Assembly: GCA_005877655.1 (NCBI GenBank)
Contig: VBOC01000054.1
Location: forward strand, 3,474-17,870
DNA: 14,397 nt
Reading direction: 5' to 3'
Origin: Ignavibacteria bacterium
Lineage (GTDB): Bacteria; Bacteroidota; Ignavibacteria; UBA10030; SZUA-254
Positions 1-7,227 of this stretch are shown here, in pieces (within the stretch, counting starts at the first letter, position 1; every line of letters starts with the position of its first letter). Below the pieces are notes generated by a model. That model was not told the origin of the DNA and made no database searches. It was given only the letters and a program-made list of their open reading frames with translations. The translations under genes were made by a program, and so were the position numbers.

Positions 1-1
1 T

Positions 2-589
2 GATAATCTCAATCCGATCATCTGGCACAAGATTGCAAACGCGAGTTATGAGGTCAACAATGGATCTAAGTTTCTTGGGAAACCCTACGAACCGAACGCG
101 ATCATCAAGAACGACATCGAGTTCATACTCATGCAAAGAAAGCCGGGCGGTTACAGACAACCAACGGAACGCCAGCGGAAGCTCAGCATGATTTCAAAGG
201 AGGAGTACAATAAGTGGTTCCAGCAATTCTGGAATATCACCGGTGCATCAACCCGAGACCACCCCGCTCCCTTTCCCCTGGAGATCGCCTACAGGCTTGT
301 CAGGATGTTCTCATTTTCAGGCGACACAGTCATCGATCCGTTTTGCGGTTCGGGCACGACGATGGTAGCCGCGATGAAATCGGGACGAAACAGTATCGGG
401 ATCGAGATCGACGCCGAATACTGCAAAATGGCCGAGGAGCGTTTGCGTAAAGAAAACTCTGACATGTTCTCGTCGGCGAATCTCGAATTCATTTATCCTG
501 CTCAGGAGAGCCATCCGATGCTAACAGTAGCCGACAAACGTGAACATTATATCGCGCGTAAGAGGAAAGGACGGAAACAACGGGTCTAA
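2..589 (+). CDS. DNA methyltransferase (N4-cytosine/N6-adenine, beta-type), 5' truncated by window edge
   Basis: This is the C-terminal part of a site-specific DNA methyltransferase that transfers a methyl group from S-adenosylmethionine to an exocyclic amino group of adenine or cytosine. The frame is open from base 2, so the true start lies outside the window; the internal ATG at 131 would cut a conserved stretch in two. Visible signatures are a W-H-K-x-N segment followed by GKPYEPNAIIKNDIEFIL near the left edge, then HPAPFPLEIAYRLVRMF. The SAM-binding motif I DPFCGSGTT lies at 335-361, followed by IGIEIDAEYCKMAEERL. Motif I near the C-terminus fits the beta arrangement, in which the catalytic (D/N/S)PP(Y/F) motif comes first and would lie off the left edge. 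The C-terminus is a short basic tail (ARKRKGRKQRV). Recognition sequence and any partner restriction gene cannot be judged. It converges with the aldolase gene. Confidence 0.9.
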   Translation, partial: DNLNPIIWHKIANASYEVNNGSKFLGKPYEPNAIIKNDIEFILMQRKPGGYRQPTERQRKLSMISKEEYNKWFQQFWNITGASTRDHPAPFPLEIAYRLVRMFSFSGDTVIDPFCGSGTTMVAAMKSGRNSIGIEIDAEYCKMAEERLRKENSDMFSSANLEFIYPAQESHPMLTVADKREHYIARKRKGRKQRV

Positions 590-651
590 ACCTTCAGCCT
601 GCGTTCCCGCCGAGTATGATCGGGGACTTTACCTGAATCCAGGATCCGGGA

Positions 652-670
652 GGGCTCTAAGGAGCTTTTT
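652..670 (+). terminator. Weak intrinsic terminator candidate between convergent genes
   Basis: GGGCTC (652-657) can pair with GAGCTT (662-667) around a TAAG loop, giving four Watson-Crick and two G-T pairs, followed by five T. It lies 62 nt after the methyltransferase stop and touches the stop codon of the opposing aldolase gene. The stem is short, so this is only a candidate. Confidence 0.27.
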
Positions 671-1577
671 AGTGCGACACCTTCAAACCGAGCAAGCCGG
701 CGGCCGAGAGCAATTCCTCAATTTGTTTTCGCGCGGATTCAGATAGCGGTACGAGCGGACTCCGGACGCACCCGGCGTCATACCCGAGCAACGTGGCCGC
801 GTACTTGAGACCCGCGATGCCGAACGTCGATGTGACGGCGGCATTCACCGGCAAAAGCTTCTCGTGAAGCTCCCTCGCCTTCTCCGCCTGCCCCCCTTCG
901 TGATACGTCTGGACCATGGCACATTGATTGCCCGCCACGTTCGCCAGGGCAAGAATCCCGGCCGAGATGCCGAGAGTGAGCGCGGGATACCAGGCCGCGG
1001 CAGTGCCCACGATGAGGTTGAATGTTTCCGGAACAACCTTCATGATCGCTTCGAGCTGGCGCACATCGCCGGCGCTGTCCTTCATTCCGATCACATTCGG
1101 ATGCCGGCTCAGAGCGCCCACGGCGGCCACCGAAACATTAATATGCGTGAAGGCCGGCATATTATAGATAAGAATCGGAATGCGGGACGCATCGGCAATG
1201 TGGCGAAAATGTGCGATAAGCGCGTCATCAGTCATCTGGGAGCCGTAAAAGCACGGCGTGAGGACCAGAGCGGCATGGGCGCCCGCCTCGGCTGCCTTCG
1301 TTGTAAGACGGATTGATTCCCGGGTCGACTCCAACCCCGTCCCGGCAAAGATCTTCCTGCCTCTGGCCGCGTACTGTGCGGTCAGCTCGATCAACCGTAT
1401 TTTCTCGGTTTCGTTGAGATAGGGCGTTTCGCTGTTGGATCCGAGGACCAGATAACCGCCCAGTTCCTCCTTGTTCCACCGCTCGACGTTGCGCTTGTGT
1501 GCGGCGTAATCCACCTCGCCTTCCTTCGTAAACGGCGTGACCATGGGAGGATAAACTCCCCGTATTTTCTGACTCAT
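669..1577 (-). CDS. DapA-superfamily aldolase, HOGA1-like (4-hydroxy-2-oxoglutarate aldolase type)
   Basis: This is a class I (Schiff-base) aldolase of the DHDPS/NAL superfamily, a cytosolic TIM barrel of about 302 residues. The Schiff-base lysine is K166 in GMKDSAGD and the catalytic tyrosine is Y138 in IYNMPAFT. The substrate-loop motif is GSNSE (46-50) where classical DapA has GTTGE. GSN, TPCFYG, GMKDS and the C-terminal NAAVTSTFGIAGLK resemble human HOGA1 as I recall it, with a constant offset of about 30 residues for Ser77, Tyr168 and Lys196. I therefore favour a 4-hydroxy-2-oxoglutarate (or related 2-oxo acid) aldolase over lysine biosynthesis. The ATG at 1577 (MSQKIRGVYPPM) has GGAGG three bases upstream at 1585-1581. 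The ATG at 1580 and an upstream ATG at 1595 are alternatives. It is divergent from mgtA and monocistronic here. Substrate specificity within this superfamily is hard to predict. Confidence 0.87.
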   Translation of the reverse strand: MSQKIRGVYPPMVTPFTKEGEVDYAAHKRNVERWNKEELGGYLVLGSNSETPYLNETEKIRLIELTAQYAARGRKIFAGTGLESTRESIRLTTKAAEAGAHAALVLTPCFYGSQMTDDALIAHFRHIADASRIPILIYNMPAFTHINVSVAAVGALSRHPNVIGMKDSAGDVRQLEAIMKVVPETFNLIVGTAAAWYPALTLGISAGILALANVAGNQCAMVQTYHEGGQAEKARELHEKLLPVNAAVTSTFGIAGLKYAATLLGYDAGCVRSPLVPLSESARKQIEELLSAAGLLGLKVSH

Positions 1578-1624
1578 CATCCTCCGAATGTACACGAAAG
1601 CCTGGCGAAATTCAAAAAGAAAAG

Positions 1625-1653
1625 TTGATACTCGCCCTGATTTCCGCTATATT
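1625..1653 (+). promoter_or_regulatory. Sigma70-like promoter candidate for mgtA
   Basis: TTGATA (1625-1630) and TATATT (1648-1653) are separated by exactly 17 bp and lie in the only AT-rich part of the divergent aldolase/mgtA spacer, about 100 nt ahead of the mgtA GTG. The resulting leader of roughly 90 nt could hold regulation, but I recognise no known Mg2+ riboswitch or leader-peptide layout in it. No expression evidence is visible. Confidence 0.42.
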
Positions 1654-1751
1654 TTAAATTATTGAATCGGTTTGCTTCCGCCGACACAGCACCCGCACAG
1701 TTATCTGGAAAAATTGCCCTCGATCTCACGACTCTCCCCTTCCCGTAACCC

Positions 1752-4385
1752 GTGCTGTTAACGATTGAGGAACAGACGGCTATTCGCCCGGCGCCGCCTC
1801 TGATGCGAAAGAAGGCGGGTTCGCCGGCTGCTTCTTCTCTTCTTGCCGAAGTTTCCCGGATGAAGCCGGACGAAGTGCTCGCCAGGCTGAATACCGCAAT
1901 TGACGGGCTGGGCGATTCGGAGGCCGGGCAGCGGCTGGAGGAGGTCGGACCGAACGAGCTGGCAAAAGAGAAGAGACACGGCTGGCTCTGGCGGCTCATG
2001 ATCACGCTGCGAAATCCGCTCGTGATTCTCCTTGCGGCCCTCGCCATCATCTCGTTTGCGACCGGTGACAGCCGGGCGGGGATCGTCATGTCGCTGATGG
2101 TCGCCCTCGGCGTTATCTTGCGGTTCGTCCAGGAGTCCCGCGCCGACTCTGCGGCCGCGAAATTGAAAGCGATGATCACGGTCACCGCCACGGCGATCCG
2201 CGCCGGACAGGCGAAGGAAATTCCCTTGAAGGACCTCGTTCCCGGCGACATCGTAAAGCTCTCGGCCGGGGATATGATCCCCGCCGACCTGCGCATCCTC
2301 TCGTCCAAGGACCTGTTTATTGTGCAGTCGGCGTTAACCGGAGAGTCTCTCCCCGTCGAAAAGTTCGATGTTCCGGAGACAAGGACGAACGTCTCTCCGA
2401 TCGAGCTCATCAATACTTGCTTCCTCGGCACCAGCGTCGAGAGCGGGACGGCGACCGGCATCGTCCTCGAGACCGGTTCCCGCACGTACCTGGGCAGCAT
2501 CGCCCGCAGCCTGGCGGGTCAGACGATGCTCACAAGTTTCGATCAGGGGATCAACCGATTCACCTGGCTCATGATCCGGTTTATGATCGTCATGGTGCCG
2601 CTGGTCTTCCTGATCAACCTCGTGACGAAGGGGAACCTGGTCGAGGCATTCTTCTTTTCCCTCGCCGTAGCGGTGGGCCTCACACCCGAGATGCTCCCGA
2701 TGATCGTCTCGGTCTGCCTCTCGAAGGGCGCTCTCGCCATGTGCCGCAAAAAAGTCATCGTCAAGCGGCTCAACTCGATCCAGAACCTGGGGGCGATGGA
2801 CGTGCTTTGCACCGACAAGACAGGGACATTGACGGTCGACCATGTCATCCTCGAGCGCCACTGCGACGTGGTCCGCGAGGAGGACGAGCTCGTCTTGCGC
2901 GATGCCTATCTCGTCAGCCATTTCCAGACAGGCCTGAAAAATGTTCTCGACCGCGCGATCCTCAAGCACGTTGAGGTGCGCCAGCAGCTGAACATCGAGA
3001 ATGTCAGGCGGATCGACGAGATTCCGTTTGATTTCTCGCGGCGGATGATGTCCGTCGTGGTCGAGATGCCGGACGGCGGTCATCGCCTGCTCACCAAGGG
3101 AGCCCCGGAAGAAGTCTTCCTTCGCTGTACCCGTTTCGAGCTGAACGCAGAAATTCTGCCGATGGATCCGATCCTGATCGAGGATCTGAAGGAGGAATAC
3201 GAGCGCCTCAGCATGGACGGATTCAGGGTGCTTGCCATCGCTTATAAAAACGTCGACGTGCGTACCGCGTACTCGAGGGATGACGAGCGGGAACTCGTGC
3301 TGCGGGGCTATGTGGCGTTTCTGGATCCCCCGAAGGACACAGCCGCAGCCGCCATCTCGGCACTGCAACGACACGGCGTCGCGGTCAAGGTTCTGACCGG
3401 CGACAACGATCTGGTAGCCCGGAAGATCTGTCACGAAGTGGGTCTTCCGACAGACCAGGTCATTCTCGGAAGCGAGGTCGATCAATTGCCGGATCAGGAG
3501 TTGTACAACGCGGTGGAGAAGACGACGCTCTTCGCGCGCCTCTCGCCCATGCATAAAAAGCGCATCGTCGAAGTCCTTCGCGAGCGGGGCCATGTCGTCG
3601 GATTTATGGGCGACGGAATCAACGACGCCCCGGCTCTGCGGGCCGCCGATATCGGGGTCTCCGTCGACACCGCTGTCGACATTGCCAGGGAATCCGCCGA
3701 CATCATCTTGCTCGAGAAAAGTCTGCTGGTTCTTGAAGCGGGGGTGATCGAAGGCCGGAAGGTGTTCAATAACATCCTGAAGTACATCCGGATGGGGGCA
3801 AGTTCGAACTTCGGGAACATGTTCAGCGTTCTCGGCGCAAGCGCCTTCTTGCCCTTCCTTCCGATGGCGCCCATCCAGGTCCTGACCAACAACCTGCTCT
3901 ACGACTTCTCGCAGGTTCCGATTCCGACAGACGCGGTCGATGAGGAACTTGTGGCGAAGCCCCGCCCCTGGTCGATCGACGAGATTAAGAAATTCATACT
4001 TTTTATCGGCCCGATCAGTTCGATCTTCGATTACACCACATACTTCGTGATGCTCTATCTCTTCAACTGCTGGGATCCGGCCCGCTCATCCTTGTTTCAG
4101 ACCGGATGGTTCGTCGAGTCTCTGATGACGCAGACCCTGATTATCCACGTGATCCGCACGAACAAGATCCCCTTCGTGCAGAGCCGCTCCAGCCTGCCGC
4201 TGGTGTTCACTTCTGTCATCGTTATGGCGATCGGAGCCTGGCTCCCGTACTCGCCGTTCGCTCCGGCTCTCGGATTTGTCGAATTACCGGCTCTCTACTG
4301 GCCCATCCTTCTCCTGACATTGATCGGCTACATCACCCTGACGCAGACTGTGAAGATGCGGCTCCTCAAACGGGGATGGATCTAG
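1752..4385 (+). CDS. mgtA: Magnesium-translocating P-type ATPase (MgtA/MgtB type)
   Basis: This is an inner-membrane P3B-type ATPase that imports Mg2+ driven by ATP hydrolysis. Its 877 residues match the usual length (E. coli MgtA is 898). In order: a cation-ATPase N domain (LNTAIDGLGDSEAGQRL); the first membrane hairpin (NPLVILLAALAIISFATGD); the actuator loop TGES (196-199); the family-typical VGLTPEMLP in membrane segment 4 (308-316); the phosphorylated aspartate D355 in DKTGTLT; the nucleotide-binding KGAPEE; and the hinge GDGINDAP from residue 620. A block of C-terminal membrane segments includes FGPISSIFD and the MgtA-like LFQTGWFVESLMTQTLI. PEMLP, NNLLYDFSQ and the overall match distinguish it from P2 Ca2+/Na+ pumps. 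The start is a GTG without a clear Shine-Dalgarno; the ATG at 1803 (MRKKAGS) is an alternative. Its stop codon is immediately followed by the ATG of the next gene, implying one transcript. Confidence 0.95.
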   Translation: MLLTIEEQTAIRPAPPLMRKKAGSPAASSLLAEVSRMKPDEVLARLNTAIDGLGDSEAGQRLEEVGPNELAKEKRHGWLWRLMITLRNPLVILLAALAIISFATGDSRAGIVMSLMVALGVILRFVQESRADSAAAKLKAMITVTATAIRAGQAKEIPLKDLVPGDIVKLSAGDMIPADLRILSSKDLFIVQSALTGESLPVEKFDVPETRTNVSPIELINTCFLGTSVESGTATGIVLETGSRTYLGSIARSLAGQTMLTSFDQGINRFTWLMIRFMIVMVPLVFLINLVTKGNLVEAFFFSLAVAVGLTPEMLPMIVSVCLSKGALAMCRKKVIVKRLNSIQNLGAMDVLCTDKTGTLTVDHVILERHCDVVREEDELVLRDAYLVSHFQTGLKNVLDRAILKHVEVRQQLNIENVRRIDEIPFDFSRRMMSVVVEMPDGGHRLLTKGAPEEVFLRCTRFELNAEILPMDPILIEDLKEEYERLSMDGFRVLAIAYKNVDVRTAYSRDDERELVLRGYVAFLDPPKDTAAAAISALQRHGVAVKVLTGDNDLVARKICHEVGLPTDQVILGSEVDQLPDQELYNAVEKTTLFARLSPMHKKRIVEVLRERGHVVGFMGDGINDAPALRAADIGVSVDTAVDIARESADIILLEKSLLVLEAGVIEGRKVFNNILKYIRMGASSNFGNMFSVLGASAFLPFLPMAPIQVLTNNLLYDFSQVPIPTDAVDEELVAKPRPWSIDEIKKFILFIGPISSIFDYTTYFVMLYLFNCWDPARSSLFQTGWFVESLMTQTLIIHVIRTNKIPFVQSRSSLPLVFTSVIVMAIGAWLPYSPFAPALGFVELPALYWPILLLTLIGYITLTQTVKMRLLKRGWI

Positions 4386-6746
4386 ATGCCGGTTCGATCA
4401 ACGAATCCGCTGCGACAGTACGATGCCAGCTCATCGGTAGAGCCCCTGGAGCTCGACCGGAGCGGGCGGAAATTCATCTATCCCCCCGCCGAGAAGATCG
4501 GGGTGATCGAGGTGGAGAACTTTCCCGCGCTGGGAAAGCTCGCCGCCCTCCGCTTTATTGAATGGGTCCTCAAGAACCCGGGCGGCGTCATCGCTCTTCC
4601 GACCGGAAGAACACCCGAGCATTTCATCAAGTGGGTCCGGCGGATCCTCGACCGGTGGAACACCGGCGAAATCAAGCGCCTTCTCAGGGAATATGGAATC
4701 GGCGGATCCGGACCCCCCGATATGCGGAGCCTCATCTTCGTCCAGATCGACGAGTACTATCCGATGGATGCCCGGCAACACAACAGCTTTCACCACTATG
4801 TGAACGAGTTCTATCTGAAGGGGTTCGGCCTCGATGCGAAGAAAGCATTGCTGATCGACTCGACCACTCTGGGCCTTCCTCCGGGAACGTCAATGGAGGA
4901 ACTGTTTCCGGGGAACATCGTCGATCTCACGCTTCGGGTGAGGCAGACCCGATCCGACCTCGAACACCTCCAGAGGGAGGTGATCAACCGGGTCGACATG
5001 TTCTGCACCGAATATGAAATGAGAATCAGGCATCTGGGCGGCATCGGTTTTTTTCTGGGGGGAATCGGGCCGGACGGACATGTGGCCTTCAACGTGAGAG
5101 GGTCAAGTGTTTTTTCCACCACCCGGTTGACGGGCACGAACTACGAGACGCAGGCGTCGGCCGCATCGGACCTGGGCGGGATCGAGATATCCCGCAACCG
5201 GCTCGTGATCACCATCGGCCTCGCTACGATTACGTACAATCCCACTGCCACGGCGATCATCATCGCCGCAGGGGATGCCAAGGCGCAGGTCGTCGGCCGG
5301 GCGATCGAAGAAAAGAAACACCAGCAATATCCCGCCTCAGTGCTCCAGGACCTCAAGCACTCCCGATTCTATCTCACGAGGGGAGCGGCGCGGGCCCTCT
5401 CCGAGAGGCGGGTCGAAGATATTCGACGCATGCATCCGCCGTCGGATCAGGTCGTCGATGACGTGCTCATTTCACTCGCCTCGAGCCGCAGGAAGCCGCT
5501 CCAGGAATTGACCGCGGGCGACTGCCGGGCCGACCGGCTCGCCAACGAACTGATGCGCTCGAAAAGCAGGTCACTCCGCCAACGGACTCACGCCGTGCAG
5601 AAGCGCCTCCTCGGCAAAATTGAAAAAGGAATCGCGACCGTAACGGGCACCACCTTTCTTCACACTGAACCGCATCAGGACGACGTGATGCTCGGCTATC
5701 TCGCCTACATTTATCATCTCGTCCGCGATCCCACGAATAAACACTATTTCGCAAATCTCACCTCCGGTTTCACCTCCGTCTCGAATCAGTACTGTCTCTC
5801 GATCGTCCGGAAGCTCGGGGACCGCCTCAACAATGCGTCGTTCCTGAAGCTGCTGAGGAATCCCGGCGACAGGGCGAAGAGAATGGAGGATGTCTATTTG
5901 TTCCTGGACGGCGCCGCCGCAAAGCGCGAGGAGAAAAAGGACGAAGCGGAAGCCAGGCGCCTGCTCCGCAATCTCATCGGCATATACAAAACGAAAAAGC
6001 TTTCAATTCTGCGCACTAAAATTCTGGAATTGGACGAGTACTTGATTTCACAATACCCCGGAGGGAAAGATCCTCCGGAGATACAGCTCATCAAAGGAAC
6101 GCTGCGGGAGTGGGAAGTCGAGCTCTTGTGGGCCTACTTCGGAATCGAGGCATCCGACGTGCATGCGCTCAGGTTGGGATTCTACGGCGGAGAGCTGTTC
6201 GGAGAAGAACCGCGGATCGAGCGCGATGTCCTTCCGATTTACAAACTCATGATGCGCGTTCGTCCCGATGTTATTTCAGTGGCCTTTGACCCCGAGGGGA
6301 GCGGTCCGGACACGCATTACAAGGCCCTCCAGGCGGTGGCGGAGGCGGTAAAGATGTATCAGAAGCGCGCCAGTTCGAGGCTCAGGATCTGGGGCTACCG
6401 GAACGTCTGGTACCGATTTAGCCCCGGTGAGGCTACGACCATGGTCCCGGTATCGCTGAATACTCTCTCCCTGCTGCACACGGCGTTCATGAACTGCTTC
6501 GGCTCGCAGCGTGCCGCCTCCTTCCCGAGCTACGAGCACGACGGCCCGTTTTCCGAGCTGGCACAGAAGATTCAGGTCCAGCAATATGGAATCGTCAAAA
6601 CCTGCCTCGGAAAGGACTTCTTCCTCAACCACCCCCATCCCCGTTTGAGGGCCGCGCGGGGAATGATTTTCATTAAAGAGATGTCCCTTCCCGAGTTTTA
6701 CGATAAAGTCCGGGAACTGAAGAAGGTCACCGAAGCGAGGGAATGA
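4386..6746 (+). CDS. NagB-like isomerase/deaminase domain fused to PIG-L (LmbE-type) deacetylase domain
   Basis: This is a 786-residue two-domain protein with no signal peptide. Residues about 25-330 are a NagB/SugP-isomerase-like domain: LPTGRTP (71-77, LPTGGTP in NagB), D122-E123-Y124 in QIDEY (the general-base region) and D230-G-H232 in GIGPDGHVAFN, followed by the STTRL/TNYETQA loop. The residue matching NagB Glu148 is V237, so classical glucosamine-6-phosphate deamination is plausible but not assured. Residues about 415-770 are PIG-L-like: the metal-binding PHQDD (429-433) and DTHYK (642-646, the late His), interrupted by a charged helical insertion around 510-590. PIG-L enzymes are Zn2+ N-deacetylases of GlcNAc-type substrates, so the protein could deacetylate and deaminate an amino-sugar phosphate. 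Similar fusions are known to me from Bacteroidetes-like genomes. The ATG abuts the mgtA TAG, so translation is probably coupled. Confidence 0.85.
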   Translation: MPVRSTNPLRQYDASSSVEPLELDRSGRKFIYPPAEKIGVIEVENFPALGKLAALRFIEWVLKNPGGVIALPTGRTPEHFIKWVRRILDRWNTGEIKRLLREYGIGGSGPPDMRSLIFVQIDEYYPMDARQHNSFHHYVNEFYLKGFGLDAKKALLIDSTTLGLPPGTSMEELFPGNIVDLTLRVRQTRSDLEHLQREVINRVDMFCTEYEMRIRHLGGIGFFLGGIGPDGHVAFNVRGSSVFSTTRLTGTNYETQASAASDLGGIEISRNRLVITIGLATITYNPTATAIIIAAGDAKAQVVGRAIEEKKHQQYPASVLQDLKHSRFYLTRGAARALSERRVEDIRRMHPPSDQVVDDVLISLASSRRKPLQELTAGDCRADRLANELMRSKSRSLRQRTHAVQKRLLGKIEKGIATVTGTTFLHTEPHQDDVMLGYLAYIYHLVRDPTNKHYFANLTSGFTSVSNQYCLSIVRKLGDRLNNASFLKLLRNPGDRAKRMEDVYLFLDGAAAKREEKKDEAEARRLLRNLIGIYKTKKLSILRTKILELDEYLISQYPGGKDPPEIQLIKGTLREWEVELLWAYFGIEASDVHALRLGFYGGELFGEEPRIERDVLPIYKLMMRVRPDVISVAFDPEGSGPDTHYKALQAVAEAVKMYQKRASSRLRIWGYRNVWYRFSPGEATTMVPVSLNTLSLLHTAFMNCFGSQRAASFPSYEHDGPFSELAQKIQVQQYGIVKTCLGKDFFLNHPHPRLRAARGMIFIKEMSLPEFYDKVRELKKVTEARE

Positions 6747-6760
6747 CGTGCAATTAAAAC

Positions 6761-6789
6761 TTGACATTCGGGGGGATATTCAATAACTT
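6761..6789 (+). promoter_or_regulatory. Sigma70-like promoter for the DUF1059-like/GH47 pair
   Basis: A consensus TTGACA (6761-6766) is followed after 17 bp by TAACTT (6784-6789), a modest -10. It starts 14 nt after the stop of the NagB/PIG-L gene and gives a leader of about 65 nt. The spacer carries a run of six G (6770-6775). Confidence 0.5.
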
Positions 6790-6846
6790 CATCCGTTCGA
6801 GAAAGGCCTGTAGCATCCTAACCGAAACCACCCAACCACAACACAG

Positions 6847-6853
6847 AAAGGAG
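6847..6853 (+). promoter_or_regulatory. Strong ribosome binding site of the DUF1059-like gene
   Basis: AAAGGAG lies 7 nt before the ATG at 6861. It is the best Shine-Dalgarno in the window and fixes that start. It also shows that this organism uses canonical Shine-Dalgarno initiation, which argues against Bacteroidia proper. Confidence 0.8.
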
Positions 6854-6860
6854 ACAAGCC

Positions 6861-7214
6861 ATGGTAAAACAACTCTCGGCGCTCCTGTTTGCAGTCGTTC
6901 TGGCCGTTTGCTTCACAACGATCACACGGGCTCAGGAATCGACACCACAAGAGCCGAAGAAGGAAGCAAAGCCGGAAATGACGAAAACCGAAAAGGCGCC
7001 CGAGAAAGGCGCGATGTATTCGGTGAGCTGCGATCCGACCTGCGGTTTCATGTGCCGGAGCCACGACAAGAAAGAGGTCACGGACATCGTCATGAGGCAT
7101 GCGCAGAAGGCCCACAACAAGAAGATGACCGCGAAAGAAGTGCACAATCCCGGTCCCGCCCACGCGGGGTCGGGATTTTTTTTACCTGTCCGGTCCCGAT
7201 TTGCGGGACAATAA
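6861..7214 (+). CDS. Small exported DUF1059-like protein
   Basis: This 117-residue protein begins with a Sec signal peptide (MVKQLSALLFAVVLAVCFT, likely cleaved after TRAQ). A Lys/Glu/Pro-rich linker follows, then a compact domain SVSCDPTCGFMCRSHDKKEV with DIVMRHAQKAHNKKM, resembling DUF1059. Three cysteines spaced C-x3-C-x3-C and the later histidines look suited to metal binding. Most DUF1059 proteins I know are short and cytosolic, so the exported form is unusual; its function is unknown. The domain ends near residue 93. The remaining residues are encoded by a perfect-looking intrinsic terminator (7146-7183) and the sequence after it, so the present stop may be a secondary one. The next gene begins 13 nt downstream. 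The start is certain from the strong Shine-Dalgarno. Confidence 0.8.
   Translation: MVKQLSALLFAVVLAVCFTTITRAQESTPQEPKKEAKPEMTKTEKAPEKGAMYSVSCDPTCGFMCRSHDKKEVTDIVMRHAQKAHNKKMTAKEVHNPGPAHAGSGFFLPVRSRFAGQ
7146..7183 (+). terminator. Strong intrinsic terminator inside the 3' end of the DUF1059-like gene
   Basis: The arms 7146-7159 and 7164-7177 pair over 14 bp (two of them G-T wobbles) around the 4-nt loop CCAC, and the stem runs into eight T (7176-7183). This is a textbook rho-independent terminator. It lies within the reading frame of the upstream gene and 44 nt before the GH47 start. Ribosomes reaching the stop at 7212-7214 would cover it, so read-through into the mannosidase gene may depend on translation. 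Confidence 0.85.
7193..7209 (+). promoter_or_regulatory. Secondary hairpin that competes with the terminator arm
   Basis: GTCCCG (7193-7198) pairs with CGGGAC (7204-7209) around a 5-nt loop. The same downstream arm (GCGGGAC, 7203-7209) is also a perfect 7-bp complement of the terminator's left arm (GTCCCGC, 7153-7159), so mutually exclusive folds are possible. It stands 8 nt ahead of the GH47 Shine-Dalgarno. The pairing is visible in the sequence; a regulatory role is inference. Confidence 0.35.
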
Positions 7215-7217
7215 TCC

Positions 7218-7221
7218 GGAG
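7218..7221 (+). promoter_or_regulatory. Ribosome binding site deciding the GH47 start
   Basis: GGAG lies 6 nt before the ATG at 7228. It supports that start over the upstream in-frame TTG at 7201, which lies inside the hairpin and would put nine charged or polar residues before the signal peptide. Confidence 0.6.
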
Positions 7222-7227
7222 TCGAGC

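Noticed and set aside
131..589. Complete small methyltransferase starting at ATG 131
   Set aside because: The frame is open to the left edge and the upstream codons encode conserved methyltransferase sequence, so the gene is partial rather than starting at 131.
1595..1751. Possible Mg2+ riboswitch or mgtL-like leader ahead of mgtA
   Set aside because: The leader would be only about 90 nt, and I found no M-box-like layout, Pro-rich leader peptide or convincing terminator/antiterminator pair.
1577..2500. 307-codon minus-strand frame running from mgtA across the spacer to the aldolase start
   Set aside because: It covers the mgtA 5' region in antisense and shows no family features.
2334..3593. 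419-codon open frame antisense to mgtA
   Set aside because: It lies wholly opposite a clearly conserved P-type ATPase. Its translation has no recognisable domain and a composition typical of the reverse frame of GC-rich coding DNA.
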